Shown: piece after piece, positions 7,758 to 15,527 of the stretch
How positions within the stretch are numbered: the first letter of the stretch is position 1
Layout of the letters: every line of letters begins with the position of its first letter
From: Microbacterium galbinum
GTDB taxonomy: Bacteria; Actinomycetota; Actinomycetes; Actinomycetales; Microbacteriaceae
Assembly: GCF_023091225.1 (NCBI RefSeq)
Contig: NZ_JAHWXM010000001.1
Span: 1,984,001 to 2,048,000, forward strand
Reading direction: 5' to 3'
DNA length: 64,000 nt
Notes under the pieces: model-generated
Told to the model about the DNA's origin: nothing
The model's input: only the letters and a program-made list of their open reading frames with translations
The model's database searches: none
Translations under genes and position numbers: made by a program

Positions 7758-9452
7758 CTACCGGCGGAAGAAGCCCGAGAACACCGAGTGCAACAGGGGC
7801 AGAGCGGATGCCCAGAGCAGGGTGTAGCCGAGTCCGGGCACCGGCTCGACGAGCAGTGCGCCGCCCACGAGCATCGCGGCGAAGAGCACGCCCGACCCGA
7901 TGCGGCGGGCGATGCCCTCGAGCCGGTCGAGACGGCGTTCGAGCCGCGAGGTGTCGAAGGTGACGTTGCCGTCGTCGACGCGGGTGATGATCGCGTCGAT
8001 GCGGTCGGGAAGACGCATCGTGATGCCGGCGGTCTTCATGGCGCGCTGCGCCATGTCCTGCACGAGGTTGCCGCTCTCGTCGCGCAGCAGCCGGTTGGCG
8101 TAGGGCTCGGCGGCATCCCACACATTGAACGTCGGGTCGAGCGCACTGCACATGCCCGAGGTGAGCGACACCGCGCGGATCAGCAGCAGCAGGTGTTCGG
8201 GCAGTTGCAGCGGCAGACGGCGCACCATGTCGCCGAACTCGTCGGCGAAGTCGGCGAACTCGCGCGGGTCGACCTTCGACAGCTCCGCGAAGCCCATGCC
8301 GCCGAACCGTGCGAAGAGGGCGGTGAGCGCCCGTTCGAGCTCGCCGGTGTCGGCCGAGGGCAGCAGCACCCCGATCTCCTTCGCGGCGGCGACGAGTCCG
8401 CGGCTGTCCCGCGCGGTCACCGCGATCAGAAGGGTGCGCAGGCCGGCGCGCAGATTCGCCGGAACCTCGGCCATCATGCCGAAGTCGATGAAGGTGAGGT
8501 GCCACGGCGGGTCACCGGCATCCGCTCCCGCCGCCCGCGGCGTCACGAACATGTTGCCGGGGTGCGGGTCGGCGTGCACGAAGCCGTGCGTGAACACCTG
8601 GTCGAACATGACCTCGGCGAACACCTCGGCGACCTGCGCGGGATCGATGCCGGCGGCGCGCAGCGCGTCGGTGTCGTTGATCTTGATGGCCGTGACGTCC
8701 GACAGCGTCAGCACGCGGCGGGTCGACCGCTCCCACACGATCTCCGGCGCGTCGACGCGCGGGTCGTCGGCGAAGGCCTCCCGGAAACGCTCGGCGGATG
8801 CCGCTTCGTGCAGGTAGTCGATCTCCTCGAGGCTCGTGGCCGCGAACTCCTCGACGAGGGCGGGGGCATCCACCCGGTCTGACACGATGCGCACCCGCGT
8901 GAGCCACTTCCCGACCCGGCGCAGCGCGGCGAGGTCGGTCGCGACGATGCCGTCGATCCCCGGACGCTGCACCTTCACCACGACCGTGTCGAGCCCGGTG
9001 TCGGCGGCATCCTGCTCCGACAGCTTCGCCCGGTGGGCCTGACCGAGGGATGCCGCGGCGAGCGGAGTCTCGTCGACCCACGCGAACGCACGCCCGAGCG
9101 GGATCCCGAGCTCGGCCTCGGCGAGCACCCGGATATCGGCGAACGGTACGGCCGGCACCTCGTCCTGCAGGCCGGCGAGCTCGGCGGTGATCTCGGGCGG
9201 CAGCACGTCGAGACGCGACGACATGAACTGGCCGACCTTGATCATGAGGCCGCCGAGCTCGACCGCGAGGCCGTGGAACCGGCGGGCGAACTTCTGCATG
9301 CGCGGAGCGCGCGTGCGCTCGGAGATGCCGCTCATGCCGAAGCGCGGCAGCACGAGCTCGAACCACCAGATCTTCACGAACTCCCGAGCGGCGAAGGAGA
9401 TGATGCGACGGTAGCGAGCGCGGTGGGCGCTCTGCGCCGGGGCATCCGTCAT
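7758..9452 (-). CDS. ABC1/UbiB/AarF-family atypical kinase
   Basis: A 564-aa protein with the ABC1 (UbiB) fold. The KxGQ motif is in GGLMIKVGQFMSSRLDVLP near residue 72, the Ala-rich nucleotide loop is AAASLGQAHRA, and the HADPHPGNMF and FIDFGMM stretches carry the catalytic Asp residues. Two hydrophobic C-terminal segments would anchor it in the membrane. In other bacteria this family supports isoprenoid quinone biosynthesis through ATPase activity; an actinobacterial menaquinone role is an inference. Length is normal for the family. Confidence 0.85.
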   Translation of the reverse strand: MTDAPAQSAHRARYRRIISFAAREFVKIWWFELVLPRFGMSGISERTRAPRMQKFARRFHGLAVELGGLMIKVGQFMSSRLDVLPPEITAELAGLQDEVPAVPFADIRVLAEAELGIPLGRAFAWVDETPLAAASLGQAHRAKLSEQDAADTGLDTVVVKVQRPGIDGIVATDLAALRRVGKWLTRVRIVSDRVDAPALVEEFAATSLEEIDYLHEAASAERFREAFADDPRVDAPEIVWERSTRRVLTLSDVTAIKINDTDALRAAGIDPAQVAEVFAEVMFDQVFTHGFVHADPHPGNMFVTPRAAGADAGDPPWHLTFIDFGMMAEVPANLRAGLRTLLIAVTARDSRGLVAAAKEIGVLLPSADTGELERALTALFARFGGMGFAELSKVDPREFADFADEFGDMVRRLPLQLPEHLLLLIRAVSLTSGMCSALDPTFNVWDAAEPYANRLLRDESGNLVQDMAQRAMKTAGITMRLPDRIDAIITRVDDGNVTFDTSRLERRLDRLEGIARRIGSGVLFAAMLVGGALLVEPVPGLGYTLLWASALPLLHSVFSGFFRR

Positions 9453-9478
9453 CGTGTTCTTCCTCCGCCGTCGGGAAC

Positions 9479-9501
9479 GCCCGCCCGGAGGCCGGGCGGG
9501 C
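9479..9501 (-). terminator. GC-rich hairpin after the PadR gene
   Basis: GCCCGCCCGG and CCGGGCGGGC form a perfect 10-bp stem with a 3-nt loop, 24 nt downstream of the PadR stop codon and before the UbiB-like gene on the same strand. Confidence 0.65.
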
Positions 9502-9524
9502 AGAAGCGCGTCATCCCGGCCGGA

Positions 9525-10148
9525 TCAGTCCTGCGCGAGGATGCTGTACAGCTTACGGCGGGCGTCGTCGAGCACGTCGATCGCGGCCTGCACCTGCTCG
9601 GGCGATCCGCTGCGGCCGACCTGAGCGGCGGCGGCGGCGAGGTCGACACCGGCCTTGGGCAGCGCATGGAAGCGCGGGTCGTTGCGGTGGCCGTCCTTCG
9701 AGGTCGACTCCCACGGAGCCTTCGTCTCAGTCGTCTCGGTGGCGACGGCGCGACCGGCCTCGGTGAGCGAGTACGTCTTGCGACCGTTCTGCTCCTCGGC
9801 CTCGATCAGGCCCTCGTCGGCGAGCAGCTGGAGCGTCGGGTACACGGAGCCGGCGCTCGGCTTCCACGAGCCGCCGCTGCGCTCGGAGATCTCGTTGATG
9901 ATCTGGTAGCCGTGCATCGGGCGCTCGGCGAGCAGCGAGAGCACCGCCGCGCGGACATCGCCGCGGGCCATGCGGCTGCCGCCGGACGGACGCTGCTGGT
10001 CGAACGACTTGCGCAGTTGGTCGAAGGCGTCGAAGAGCGCGCCGGCCGGACCGTTGGGGCCGCCGAGGCCGCCGGTGCCGAAGATGTTGCCGAGCGGGTT
10101 GTCGGCGCTGTTGCTGCCGGTTCCGCCGAAGGGGAATGCGTTGTTCAT
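9525..10148 (-). CDS. PadR-family transcriptional regulator, 207 aa
   Basis: A Gly/Asn-rich N-terminal 60 residues precede a PadR winged helix: VRAAVLSLLAERPMHGYQII, SGGSWKPSAGSVYPTLQLLA and DEGLIEAEEQNGRKTYSLTE. The ATG at 10148 has GGAGGTCATC directly upstream and is clearly better than the in-frame start at 10232. The regulator faces a small membrane protein gene across a palindrome-rich space, so autoregulation is likely. The effector is not identifiable. Confidence 0.85.
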   Translation of the reverse strand: MNNAFPFGGTGSNSADNPLGNIFGTGGLGGPNGPAGALFDAFDQLRKSFDQQRPSGGSRMARGDVRAAVLSLLAERPMHGYQIINEISERSGGSWKPSAGSVYPTLQLLADEGLIEAEEQNGRKTYSLTEAGRAVATETTETKAPWESTSKDGHRNDPRFHALPKAGVDLAAAAAQVGRSGSPEQVQAAIDVLDDARRKLYSILAQD

Positions 10149-10170
10149 GATGACCTCCAGATGGGGTGGT

Positions 10171-10196
10171 GAACGATACTCAACGATATATCGTTC
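10171..10196. promoter_or_regulatory. Candidate PadR operator
   Basis: A perfect 14-bp palindrome AACGATATATCGTT lies at 10182-10195, with a third half-site GAACGAT at 10171-10177. It sits 34 nt upstream of the PadR start, where a repressor would block its own promoter, and also upstream of the divergent membrane protein gene. Confidence 0.55.
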
Positions 10197-10273
10197 ACCT
10201 GGGTGTGGGGTGGGAATCCGGGTCCCCCACAAGGGGGATGCGCCGCCCGTCCGACCTCCGTACCGTCGTACGC

Positions 10274-10525
10274 ATGGCAGATCCCGAAGAGAAGTCAGAG
10301 AAGTCCGAGAAGGAGACCCAGAACGGCCTCGTCATGGGCATCGCCCTCGGCATCCCGTTCGGCATGGTGGCCGGCCTGCTGTTCTTCGACAACCTCGGCC
10401 TCGGTATGGGCCTCGGACTGTCGCTCGGAATCGCGATCGGGGTGGCGATCGACGCGCAGAACAAGAAGAAGGCGGATGCCTCGCCCGACGCGCCGCCGGA
10501 GGCGGACGGGCCACCGACCCCCTGA
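10274..10525 (+). CDS. Small membrane protein, 83 aa, Gly-rich
   Basis: A charged N-terminus (MADPEEKSEKSEKE), two Gly/Leu-rich hydrophobic stretches (LVMGIALGIPFGMVAGLLFF and LGMGLGLSLGIAIGVAI) and a polar, Pro-rich tail. TACCGT stands 7 nt before the ATG (leaderless type), which selects this start over one at 10166. It is divergent from the PadR gene and could be under its control. Family not recognised. Confidence 0.65.
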   Translation: MADPEEKSEKSEKETQNGLVMGIALGIPFGMVAGLLFFDNLGLGMGLGLSLGIAIGVAIDAQNKKKADASPDAPPEADGPPTP

Positions 10526-10609
10526 GGCCGCCTCGATTGTCCCCACCACACGCCCGGGGGAAATGCAATCCCGGTGCGGGTCACAGCGACGAGTGTTCTA
10601 CTGGCGGCA

Positions 10610-12181
10610 ATGTCGTCGTTCATCGGAATCCAGAAGCCGTCCATCCGGGTCAGCGTGATCGTGCCCGTCTTCAACCCGGGCGACGGGTTCCGCGACCTCA
10701 TCGCCTCGCTCGACCGGCAGAGCCTGCGCCCGGACCAATTCGAGATCCTCCTCTGCGACGATGGCTCCGATGAGGCGACGAAGCGGCGCCTCGACCGCGT
10801 CGCCCAGGATCGTCCGCATGTTCGTGTGCTGAATCTGCCGCATTCCGGCTGGCCGGGCACGCCGCGCAACGAGGGCGTCGCGGCCGCGCAGGGCACCTAT
10901 GTGCAGTTCGTCGACCAGGACGACTACCTCTTCGACACCGCCCTCCAGGCCCTCTGCGACTATGCCGATGCGAACGGCTCCGACGTCGTCGTCGGCAAGG
11001 AGGTGGGCATCGGACGCGACCTGCCGAGCCGCATCTTCCGTCGCGACATTCCGGATGCTGTGCTCGGCGAGCACCCGCTGCTCGAGATGCTCACACCGCA
11101 CAAACTGTTCCGCACGGAGTTCCTGCGCGCCCACGGCATCCGCTTCCCCGACGGCCGCGTGCGCCTCGAGGACCACCTCTACGTGATGCAGGCGTACTTC
11201 GCGGCGTCGAAGATCTCGATCCTCGCGAGCGTGCCCTGCTACGCGTGGGTCAAGCATCCGGGCAGCGCGAGCGCTTCGCGCATCGATCCCGAGACCTACT
11301 ACCCGCATCTCGAGAACGTGCTCGACGTCGTCGAGGCGAACACCGAGCCGGGCACCCTGCGCGACCGCCTGCTGCGGCACTGGTTCCGCGGCAAGATCCT
11401 CAAGCGCCTGAGCGGCAGGCAGATGCTGCGGTACCCCGCCGAATACCGGAACCGACTGATCGACGTGGTGACCCCCGTCGTCGAAAGGCGCTTCGGCCCC
11501 GGTGTGGACGCCGGGCTGTCGTTCCCCCACCGCATCCGCGCGGCGCTGTTGCGCGCCGGGCTGCGCGACGACCTCGTGCGCTTCGCGGAGTTCGAGACCG
11601 AGTTGTCGTGTGTGGCCGCGGTGACCTCGGCGAACTGGTCGCGCGGCGGCGGACTGCACCTGTCGATCGACGTCAGCATCCTGCGCGACGGGCGCGAGGC
11701 GCTCGTCTTCGACACCGAGACCGACCGCCTGTCGTCGCTGCCGCTGGAGTCGCTCACCGACCTGCCGCCCGAGGCGCTCGTCGCCGGGCGGGAGCGCACC
11801 AACGACCGGGTCGAGCTGTTCCTCCTCGGCGACGAGCCCGGCGACGAGCGCCGCATCGCGAGCGAGCGACCCCGTGCGCGTTCCGGCATCTCGGTCGCGA
11901 TCGATCCGCTGAGGGTGTTCGCCGACCACGGCCCCTCCTCGACCCTCCGCCTGATGGCGAAGGTGCGGCGGGCCGGGTGGACGTTCGACGTGCCCGTGAC
12001 ATCGGATGCCGGTGCGCTGATGCGCGCGGGATCGTCGCCGCTGCTGGCCGGCAGCGCCGTGCTTCTCACGACCGGCTCGAGCGGCGGCGTCGAGCTGCAG
12101 CGCGAGGGGTCGGGCACGGGGCTGCGCGACCTGGCGGGCCGGTCGGCGCGACGCGCACGGCAGTTGGTGCGGCGGACGTAG
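10610..12181 (+). CDS. Glycosyltransferase family 2 with C-terminal accessory domain
   Basis: A 523-aa protein. Residues about 10-230 are a GT-A domain: VSVIVPVFNPGDGFRDLIAS at the N-terminus, LLCDDGSDEATKR, the FVDQDDYLFDTA metal-binding DxD region and later RLEDHLYVMQAYF. The C-terminal half is a non-catalytic, beta-rich region resembling that in TarS-like wall teichoic acid glycosyltransferases. No signal peptide or membrane segment is seen, so it acts on nucleotide sugars in the cytosol, probably on a cell-wall polymer. The ATG at 10610 is chosen over 10574 because the protein homology starts just after it. Confidence 0.8.
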   Translation: MSSFIGIQKPSIRVSVIVPVFNPGDGFRDLIASLDRQSLRPDQFEILLCDDGSDEATKRRLDRVAQDRPHVRVLNLPHSGWPGTPRNEGVAAAQGTYVQFVDQDDYLFDTALQALCDYADANGSDVVVGKEVGIGRDLPSRIFRRDIPDAVLGEHPLLEMLTPHKLFRTEFLRAHGIRFPDGRVRLEDHLYVMQAYFAASKISILASVPCYAWVKHPGSASASRIDPETYYPHLENVLDVVEANTEPGTLRDRLLRHWFRGKILKRLSGRQMLRYPAEYRNRLIDVVTPVVERRFGPGVDAGLSFPHRIRAALLRAGLRDDLVRFAEFETELSCVAAVTSANWSRGGGLHLSIDVSILRDGREALVFDTETDRLSSLPLESLTDLPPEALVAGRERTNDRVELFLLGDEPGDERRIASERPRARSGISVAIDPLRVFADHGPSSTLRLMAKVRRAGWTFDVPVTSDAGALMRAGSSPLLAGSAVLLTTGSSGGVELQREGSGTGLRDLAGRSARRARQLVRRT

Positions 12182-12198
12182 GGGCGTGCCCTTCGGGG

Positions 12199-12276
12199 CC
12201 CTCCGTCTCGCTCCGCTCGCTCAGGAACCGGAGCGGCCCGGTTCCTGAGCGAGGAGCGCAGCGACGAGACGGAGGG
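12199..12276. repeat. Intergenic inverted repeat, family A
   Basis: CCCTCCGTCTCGCTCCGCTC is mirrored by GAGCGCAGCGACGAGACGGA, with GGAACCGG and CCGGTTCC in the middle. It fills the gap between the convergent glycosyltransferase and map genes and may act as a bidirectional terminator. Confidence 0.8.
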
Positions 12277-12279
12277 TAC

Positions 12280-13053
12280 CTACCGCGTCGGCAGCGTCAG
12301 GATCTCCGCGCCCTTCTCCGTGATCGCGACCGTGTGCTCGGTGTGGGCGGTGCGGGCACCCGTCGCGCTGCGGAGGGTCCAGCCGTCGGCATCCGTCACG
12401 AGCTCGTCGGTGTCGGCCATGATCCAGGGCTCGAGCGCGAGCAGCAGGCCGGGGCGCAGCACGTAGCCGCGGCCGGGACGTCCGTTGTTGGCGACGTGCG
12501 GATCCTGGTGCATGGTCGAGCCGATGCCGTGGCCGCCGAACTCCATGTTGATCGGGTACCCCTCGGCCTTCAGCACCGTGCCGATCGCGCGCGAGATGTC
12601 GCCGATGCGGGCGCCGGGGCGGGCGGCGGCGATGCCCGCGGCGAGCGCGCGCTCGGTCGTCTCGATCAGACGCTCGTCCTCGGGGTCGCGCGTGGCGCCG
12701 ACGATGAAGCTGATCGCCGCGTCGGCCGCGATCCCGCGCAGCGAGACGGCGAGGTCGAGAGTGAGCAGGTCGCCGTCGGCGAGCGTGTAGTCGTGCGGCA
12801 TGCCGTGCAGCACGGCGTCATTCACGGCGGTGCAGATGTAGTGACCGAACGGCCCGTCACCGAACGAGGGGGCGTAGTCGACGTAGCAGGATTCGGCGCC
12901 GGCATCCTCGATCATCTGCTTCGCCCAACGGTCGATGTCGAGCAGGTTGGTGCCGACGGTTGCCCGGGCCTTCAGCGCGTGCAGGATGTCGCCGACGAGG
13001 GCGCCGGTCGCGCGGGCGCGGTCGAGTTCGTCGGGCGTGAGGATTTCGATCAT
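12280..13053 (-). CDS. map: Type I methionine aminopeptidase
   Basis: A 257-aa protein that removes the initiator Met from nascent proteins. All family residues are visible: His83 in NDAVLHGMPH, metal ligands Asp100 (LTLDLAVS), Asp111 (AADAAIS), His175 (GGHGIGS), Glu208 (LALEPW) and Glu239 (HTEHTV). There is no N-terminal zinc-finger extension. The ATG at 13053 has GGAAAG 9 nt upstream and is preferred to the start at 13077. This is probably a second map copy rather than the one beside the ribosomal operon, because its neighbours are regulatory genes. Confidence 0.92.
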   Translation of the reverse strand: MIEILTPDELDRARATGALVGDILHALKARATVGTNLLDIDRWAKQMIEDAGAESCYVDYAPSFGDGPFGHYICTAVNDAVLHGMPHDYTLADGDLLTLDLAVSLRGIAADAAISFIVGATRDPEDERLIETTERALAAGIAAARPGARIGDISRAIGTVLKAEGYPINMEFGGHGIGSTMHQDPHVANNGRPGRGYVLRPGLLLALEPWIMADTDELVTDADGWTLRSATGARTAHTEHTVAITEKGAEILTLPTR

Positions 13054-13073
13054 GGGGTGCTTTCCGGTGGCGA

Positions 13074-13115
13074 CCAATAACTATCCCGGCAATCCTATCC
13101 CGGGATTAGTATTGG
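13074..13115. promoter_or_regulatory. Operator-like palindrome between map and the XRE regulator
   Basis: CCAATA (13074-13079) and TATTGG (13110-13115) flank a central perfect palindrome ATCCCGGGAT (13097-13106); an extra TATCCCGG lies at 13083. The region overlaps the TAGTAT hexamer of the XRE gene and the promoter region of map, so binding could control both divergent genes. Confidence 0.5.
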
Positions 13116-13119
13116 CATC

Positions 13120-13395
13120 ATGATGGTCCGGATGCCCCTCACCCCCGCCGAGGTCGAACGCGGCGAGCGCCTCGGTGCCCTGCTGCGCGCTGCGCGGGGC
13201 GAGCGGTCGATGCTGGGCGTGGCGCTCGACGCCGGAGTCTCCCCCGAGACGCTGCGGAAGATCGAGTCCGGCCGCGTCGCGACACCTGCGTTCTCGACGA
13301 TCGCCGCGATCGCGGGGGTTCTGGGCCTGTCGCTCGACGCCGTATGGGCCGAGATCGGTGCGGATGCCGCGGCTCCGGGTCGCGTGGCGTCGTAG
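13120..13395 (+). CDS. XRE-family helix-turn-helix regulator, 91 aa
   Basis: A single Cro/C1-type HTH spans residues about 17-70: GALLRAARGERSMLGVALDA, GVSPETLRKIESGRVATPAF and IAAIAGVLGLSLD. The TAGTAT hexamer is 7 nt before the ATG, suggesting a leaderless transcript. It faces map across a palindromic operator and probably represses itself, map or both. Confidence 0.8.
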   Translation: MMVRMPLTPAEVERGERLGALLRAARGERSMLGVALDAGVSPETLRKIESGRVATPAFSTIAAIAGVLGLSLDAVWAEIGADAAAPGRVAS

Positions 13396-13442
13396 GCGCG
13401 GCGGCGCGGCGGCGCGGCGCTCCGACGCGTCCGAGTGCCGCC

Positions 13443-13496
13443 GACCGGTGCGAAATGTCGGTAATGACGCGCCATAACCAACACTTCGCACCGATC
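13443..13496. repeat. Hairpin repeat, family C (degenerate copy)
   Basis: GACCGGTGCGAAATGTCGGT faces ACACTTCGCACCGATCG. It is a decayed copy of the 60-70-nt hairpin family best seen at 34921, 40619 and 58499. It lies between the convergent XRE and NTF2-like genes. Confidence 0.65.
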
Positions 13497-13523
13497 GAGC
13501 GCGAGGTCTCGCGTCCCCGCAGC

Positions 13524-13961
13524 TCACCCCGGCAGTTCGACCCCTCGGGCGGTGGCGAGTTCGCGGGTCTTCTCGGCGGCATCCGTCTCGATGCACACCG
13601 CCGTCTGCAGCCCGAAACCGTTGTCGCGCAGCAGGTAGTAGCTGGTGATCTCGCTGAGGCGAGCACCCTCGGCATCACGGAACGCGAAGCGAACGTGCAC
13701 CAGCGCGAGCTTGTCCGTCACGAGGGTGATGTCGAGCACCTCGTGCCCCGCCGCGGCGAAACCGAGCCGCTTGTGCAGGGGGAACGACATCGAGAGCCCC
13801 TGCACGAGCGCCTCACGGGACTCGGCCACCATCGACGCCGCGTCGTCGACGACCACCCCCGGCTCGGCCCACAGCTTCGCCCACGCGCCGGCGTCGAAGT
13901 TCGTCAGCGTTGCGGCGTAGCGGGTGAAGTAATCGTCGATCCGAGTCGCAGTGATGGCCAT
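13524..13961 (-). CDS. SnoaL/NTF2-like protein, 145 aa
   Basis: A single cone-shaped NTF2-like domain is indicated by the N-terminal helix IDDYFTRYAATLTNFDAGAW, then KLWAEPGVVVDD and the strands LALVHVRFAFRD and SEITSYYLLRDNG. Length is typical. Such proteins are small cytosolic enzymes or ligand-binding domains; nothing here fixes a substrate. Confidence 0.7.
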   Translation of the reverse strand: MAITATRIDDYFTRYAATLTNFDAGAWAKLWAEPGVVVDDAASMVAESREALVQGLSMSFPLHKRLGFAAAGHEVLDITLVTDKLALVHVRFAFRDAEGARLSEITSYYLLRDNGFGLQTAVCIETDAAEKTRELATARGVELPG

Positions 13962-14013
13962 GCTTCGAGCCTCGCCGAGGTCGCGGACAGATGCAATGGG
14001 AGGGACATACGGA

Positions 14014-14047
14014 GGAGGCCCCGGCCGCTTCCGCGAACCGGGGCCTC
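14014..14047 (-). terminator. Hairpin terminator after the DUF2510 gene
   Basis: GAGGCCCCGG at 14014-14023 pairs with CCGGGGCCTC at 14038-14047. It lies 15 nt beyond the stop codon of the DUF2510 gene and upstream of the NTF2-like gene on the same strand. Confidence 0.65.
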
Positions 14048-14061
14048 ACTCGGGCTGGTGG

Positions 14062-15066
14062 TTACTTGATGAAGACGTCGTCGGCGAAGAAGCCGGGCGT
14101 GATGCGATAGACGACGGTCTCGCCGTCCGGAACGAGGAAGGCCTCGGATCCGGTGGCCGAGCCGCCGGCGTAGAGCTCGTCGAGCCCCATGCCGTCGTTC
14201 AGCGCGACCAGCGCGTCGTAGCTGTTGATGACCGAGCCCGACGCCGTGACGGCGGCGAGCTGAACCTCAGCGGCGATGCCCGACTCGTCGCCCTTGTAGG
14301 TGACCGTGTAGTTGACGATCTCGTAGTGCGAACCGGCCGGAGCCGGGTCGTTGAACTGGTTTGCCTCGGAGACCGTGGCGTTGCCGTCGGGGTTGATCGA
14401 GTTGATGACGACGGTCCAGTCGCTGCTGTCAATCGTGGACCCCACCGGGTACGGGTTCTCGCGGGTGCCCTGTGCCGCATCGGCCGGCTCTTCGGCGACG
14501 GGCTCTTCGGCGTCGGCATCGGCATCCGACTCGTCCTCGGCCGGCTGGGAGACCGTGGTCTCTCCGCTGCCGAAGGCGACCTCGAACGAGTTGGCGACGA
14601 CCGCGAAGAACACGACGAAGCCGACGATGGTTCCCACGATCGACAGCCCGAGGCCGATGAAGGCGAGCCACTTCTTGTCACCCTTGAGGAAGAGGGCGAC
14701 GATGCTGAGGATGAAAGCGATCGGCAGCAGGATCCAGCCGAGGATCAGCGCGCCGGGCACGCACGCGAAGATGAAGCCGACAGCGCCGACGATGGCTGCG
14801 ACCAGGGCGAGCACGTTGAGCTTCTTCTTGGGCTCTTCCGCCACGGCGGTGTGCGCGCCGGGGTACGCGGGAGCGGATGCTCCGGCGAAGGCGGGCGCGG
14901 GCGCGGGCGCGGAGAAATCTGCCGGGGCAGCGGAGGCGACGGGAGCCGTGGGTTCCGGAGCACTGGCCTCGTCGGCGAAGTTTCCCCACTGCTGACCGTC
15001 CCACCAGCGCTGACGTCCGGAGCCGTCGTCGTACCAGCCCGCGGGGGTGTCGTTCGGTGTAGTCAT
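14062..15066 (-). CDS. DUF2510 membrane protein with C-terminal extracellular domain
   Basis: A 334-aa protein. Residues 9-28 are a DUF2510 motif (AGWYDDGSGRQRWWDGQQWG), a small actinobacterial Trp-rich module. An Ala/Pro-rich linker follows, then three hydrophobic segments (about 80-165). An acidic linker (DESDADADAEEPVAEEPADA) leads to a C-terminal domain of about 130 residues that resembles DUF4352-type extracellular beta domains. The N-terminus is probably cytoplasmic and the C-terminus outside. Role unknown. Confidence 0.8.
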   Translation of the reverse strand: MTTPNDTPAGWYDDGSGRQRWWDGQQWGNFADEASAPEPTAPVASAAPADFSAPAPAPAFAGASAPAYPGAHTAVAEEPKKKLNVLALVAAIVGAVGFIFACVPGALILGWILLPIAFILSIVALFLKGDKKWLAFIGLGLSIVGTIVGFVVFFAVVANSFEVAFGSGETTVSQPAEDESDADADAEEPVAEEPADAAQGTRENPYPVGSTIDSSDWTVVINSINPDGNATVSEANQFNDPAPAGSHYEIVNYTVTYKGDESGIAAEVQLAAVTASGSVINSYDALVALNDGMGLDELYAGGSATGSEAFLVPDGETVVYRITPGFFADDVFIK

Positions 15067-15139
15067 ACGCTCATCCTGACAGAACGCTGAGAACCGATAT
15101 GCCGGTGTTGCGGGTTCGTTATCCGCTATTCAGCGGCAG

Positions 15140-15445
15140 CTACTTCGCGAGCACCGAGTCCAGCAGCCCGGGGAACAGCGCGTCGAGGTCGTCGCGGCGC
15201 AGGGTCAGGCGGCGACGCCGGCCGTCGGGCTCGTTGCGGATGACGCCCGCCTCGCGCAGCACCTTCATGAAGTGCGACTTGGTCGACTTCGGCAGGTTCG
15301 GGTCGGTGGCGTGGCAGGCGGCCATGTCGAGCGGACCGTCGGCCAGCTGGCGGGTGATGGCGAGGCGCTCGGGGTCGCTGAGCGCGAAGAGCACGTCGGT
15401 CAGCTGGATCTCGGAGCGCTCCGGGTGCGGAAGATCGCCAGGCAT
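15140..15445 (-). CDS. ArsR-family winged-helix regulator, 101 aa
   Basis: An ArsR/SmtB-like HTH: DVLFALSDPERLAITRQLAD, then LPKSTKSHFMKVLREAGVI and RRRRLTLRRDDL. The metal-binding ELCVC motif of ArsR is absent, though a CHATD stretch occurs near residue 45. The ATG at 15445 follows TATTCT by 6 nt (leaderless type), which excludes the longer frame from 15550. It is divergent from an MFS exporter and very likely controls it through the palindromes at 15447-15511. Confidence 0.8.
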   Translation of the reverse strand: MPGDLPHPERSEIQLTDVLFALSDPERLAITRQLADGPLDMAACHATDPNLPKSTKSHFMKVLREAGVIRNEPDGRRRRLTLRRDDLDALFPGLLDSVLAK

Positions 15446-15446
15446 G

Positions 15447-15511
15447 GTTCGAGAATAGTTGAACAATCGACGAATGGCGAGTACGGTCGGATGGTTCGAG
15501 AAAACTCGAAC
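15447..15511. promoter_or_regulatory. Two operator copies between the ArsR regulator and the MFS gene
   Basis: GTTCGAG-AATA-GTTGAAC at 15447-15464 overlaps the ArsR gene start region, and the perfect GTTCGAG-AAAA-CTCGAAC at 15494-15511 lies just upstream of the MFS gene. Two related 18-bp palindromes, one per divergent promoter, are what a repressor of both genes would need. Confidence 0.6.
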
Positions 15512-15527
15512 GGTTGAGGAGCGCCGC

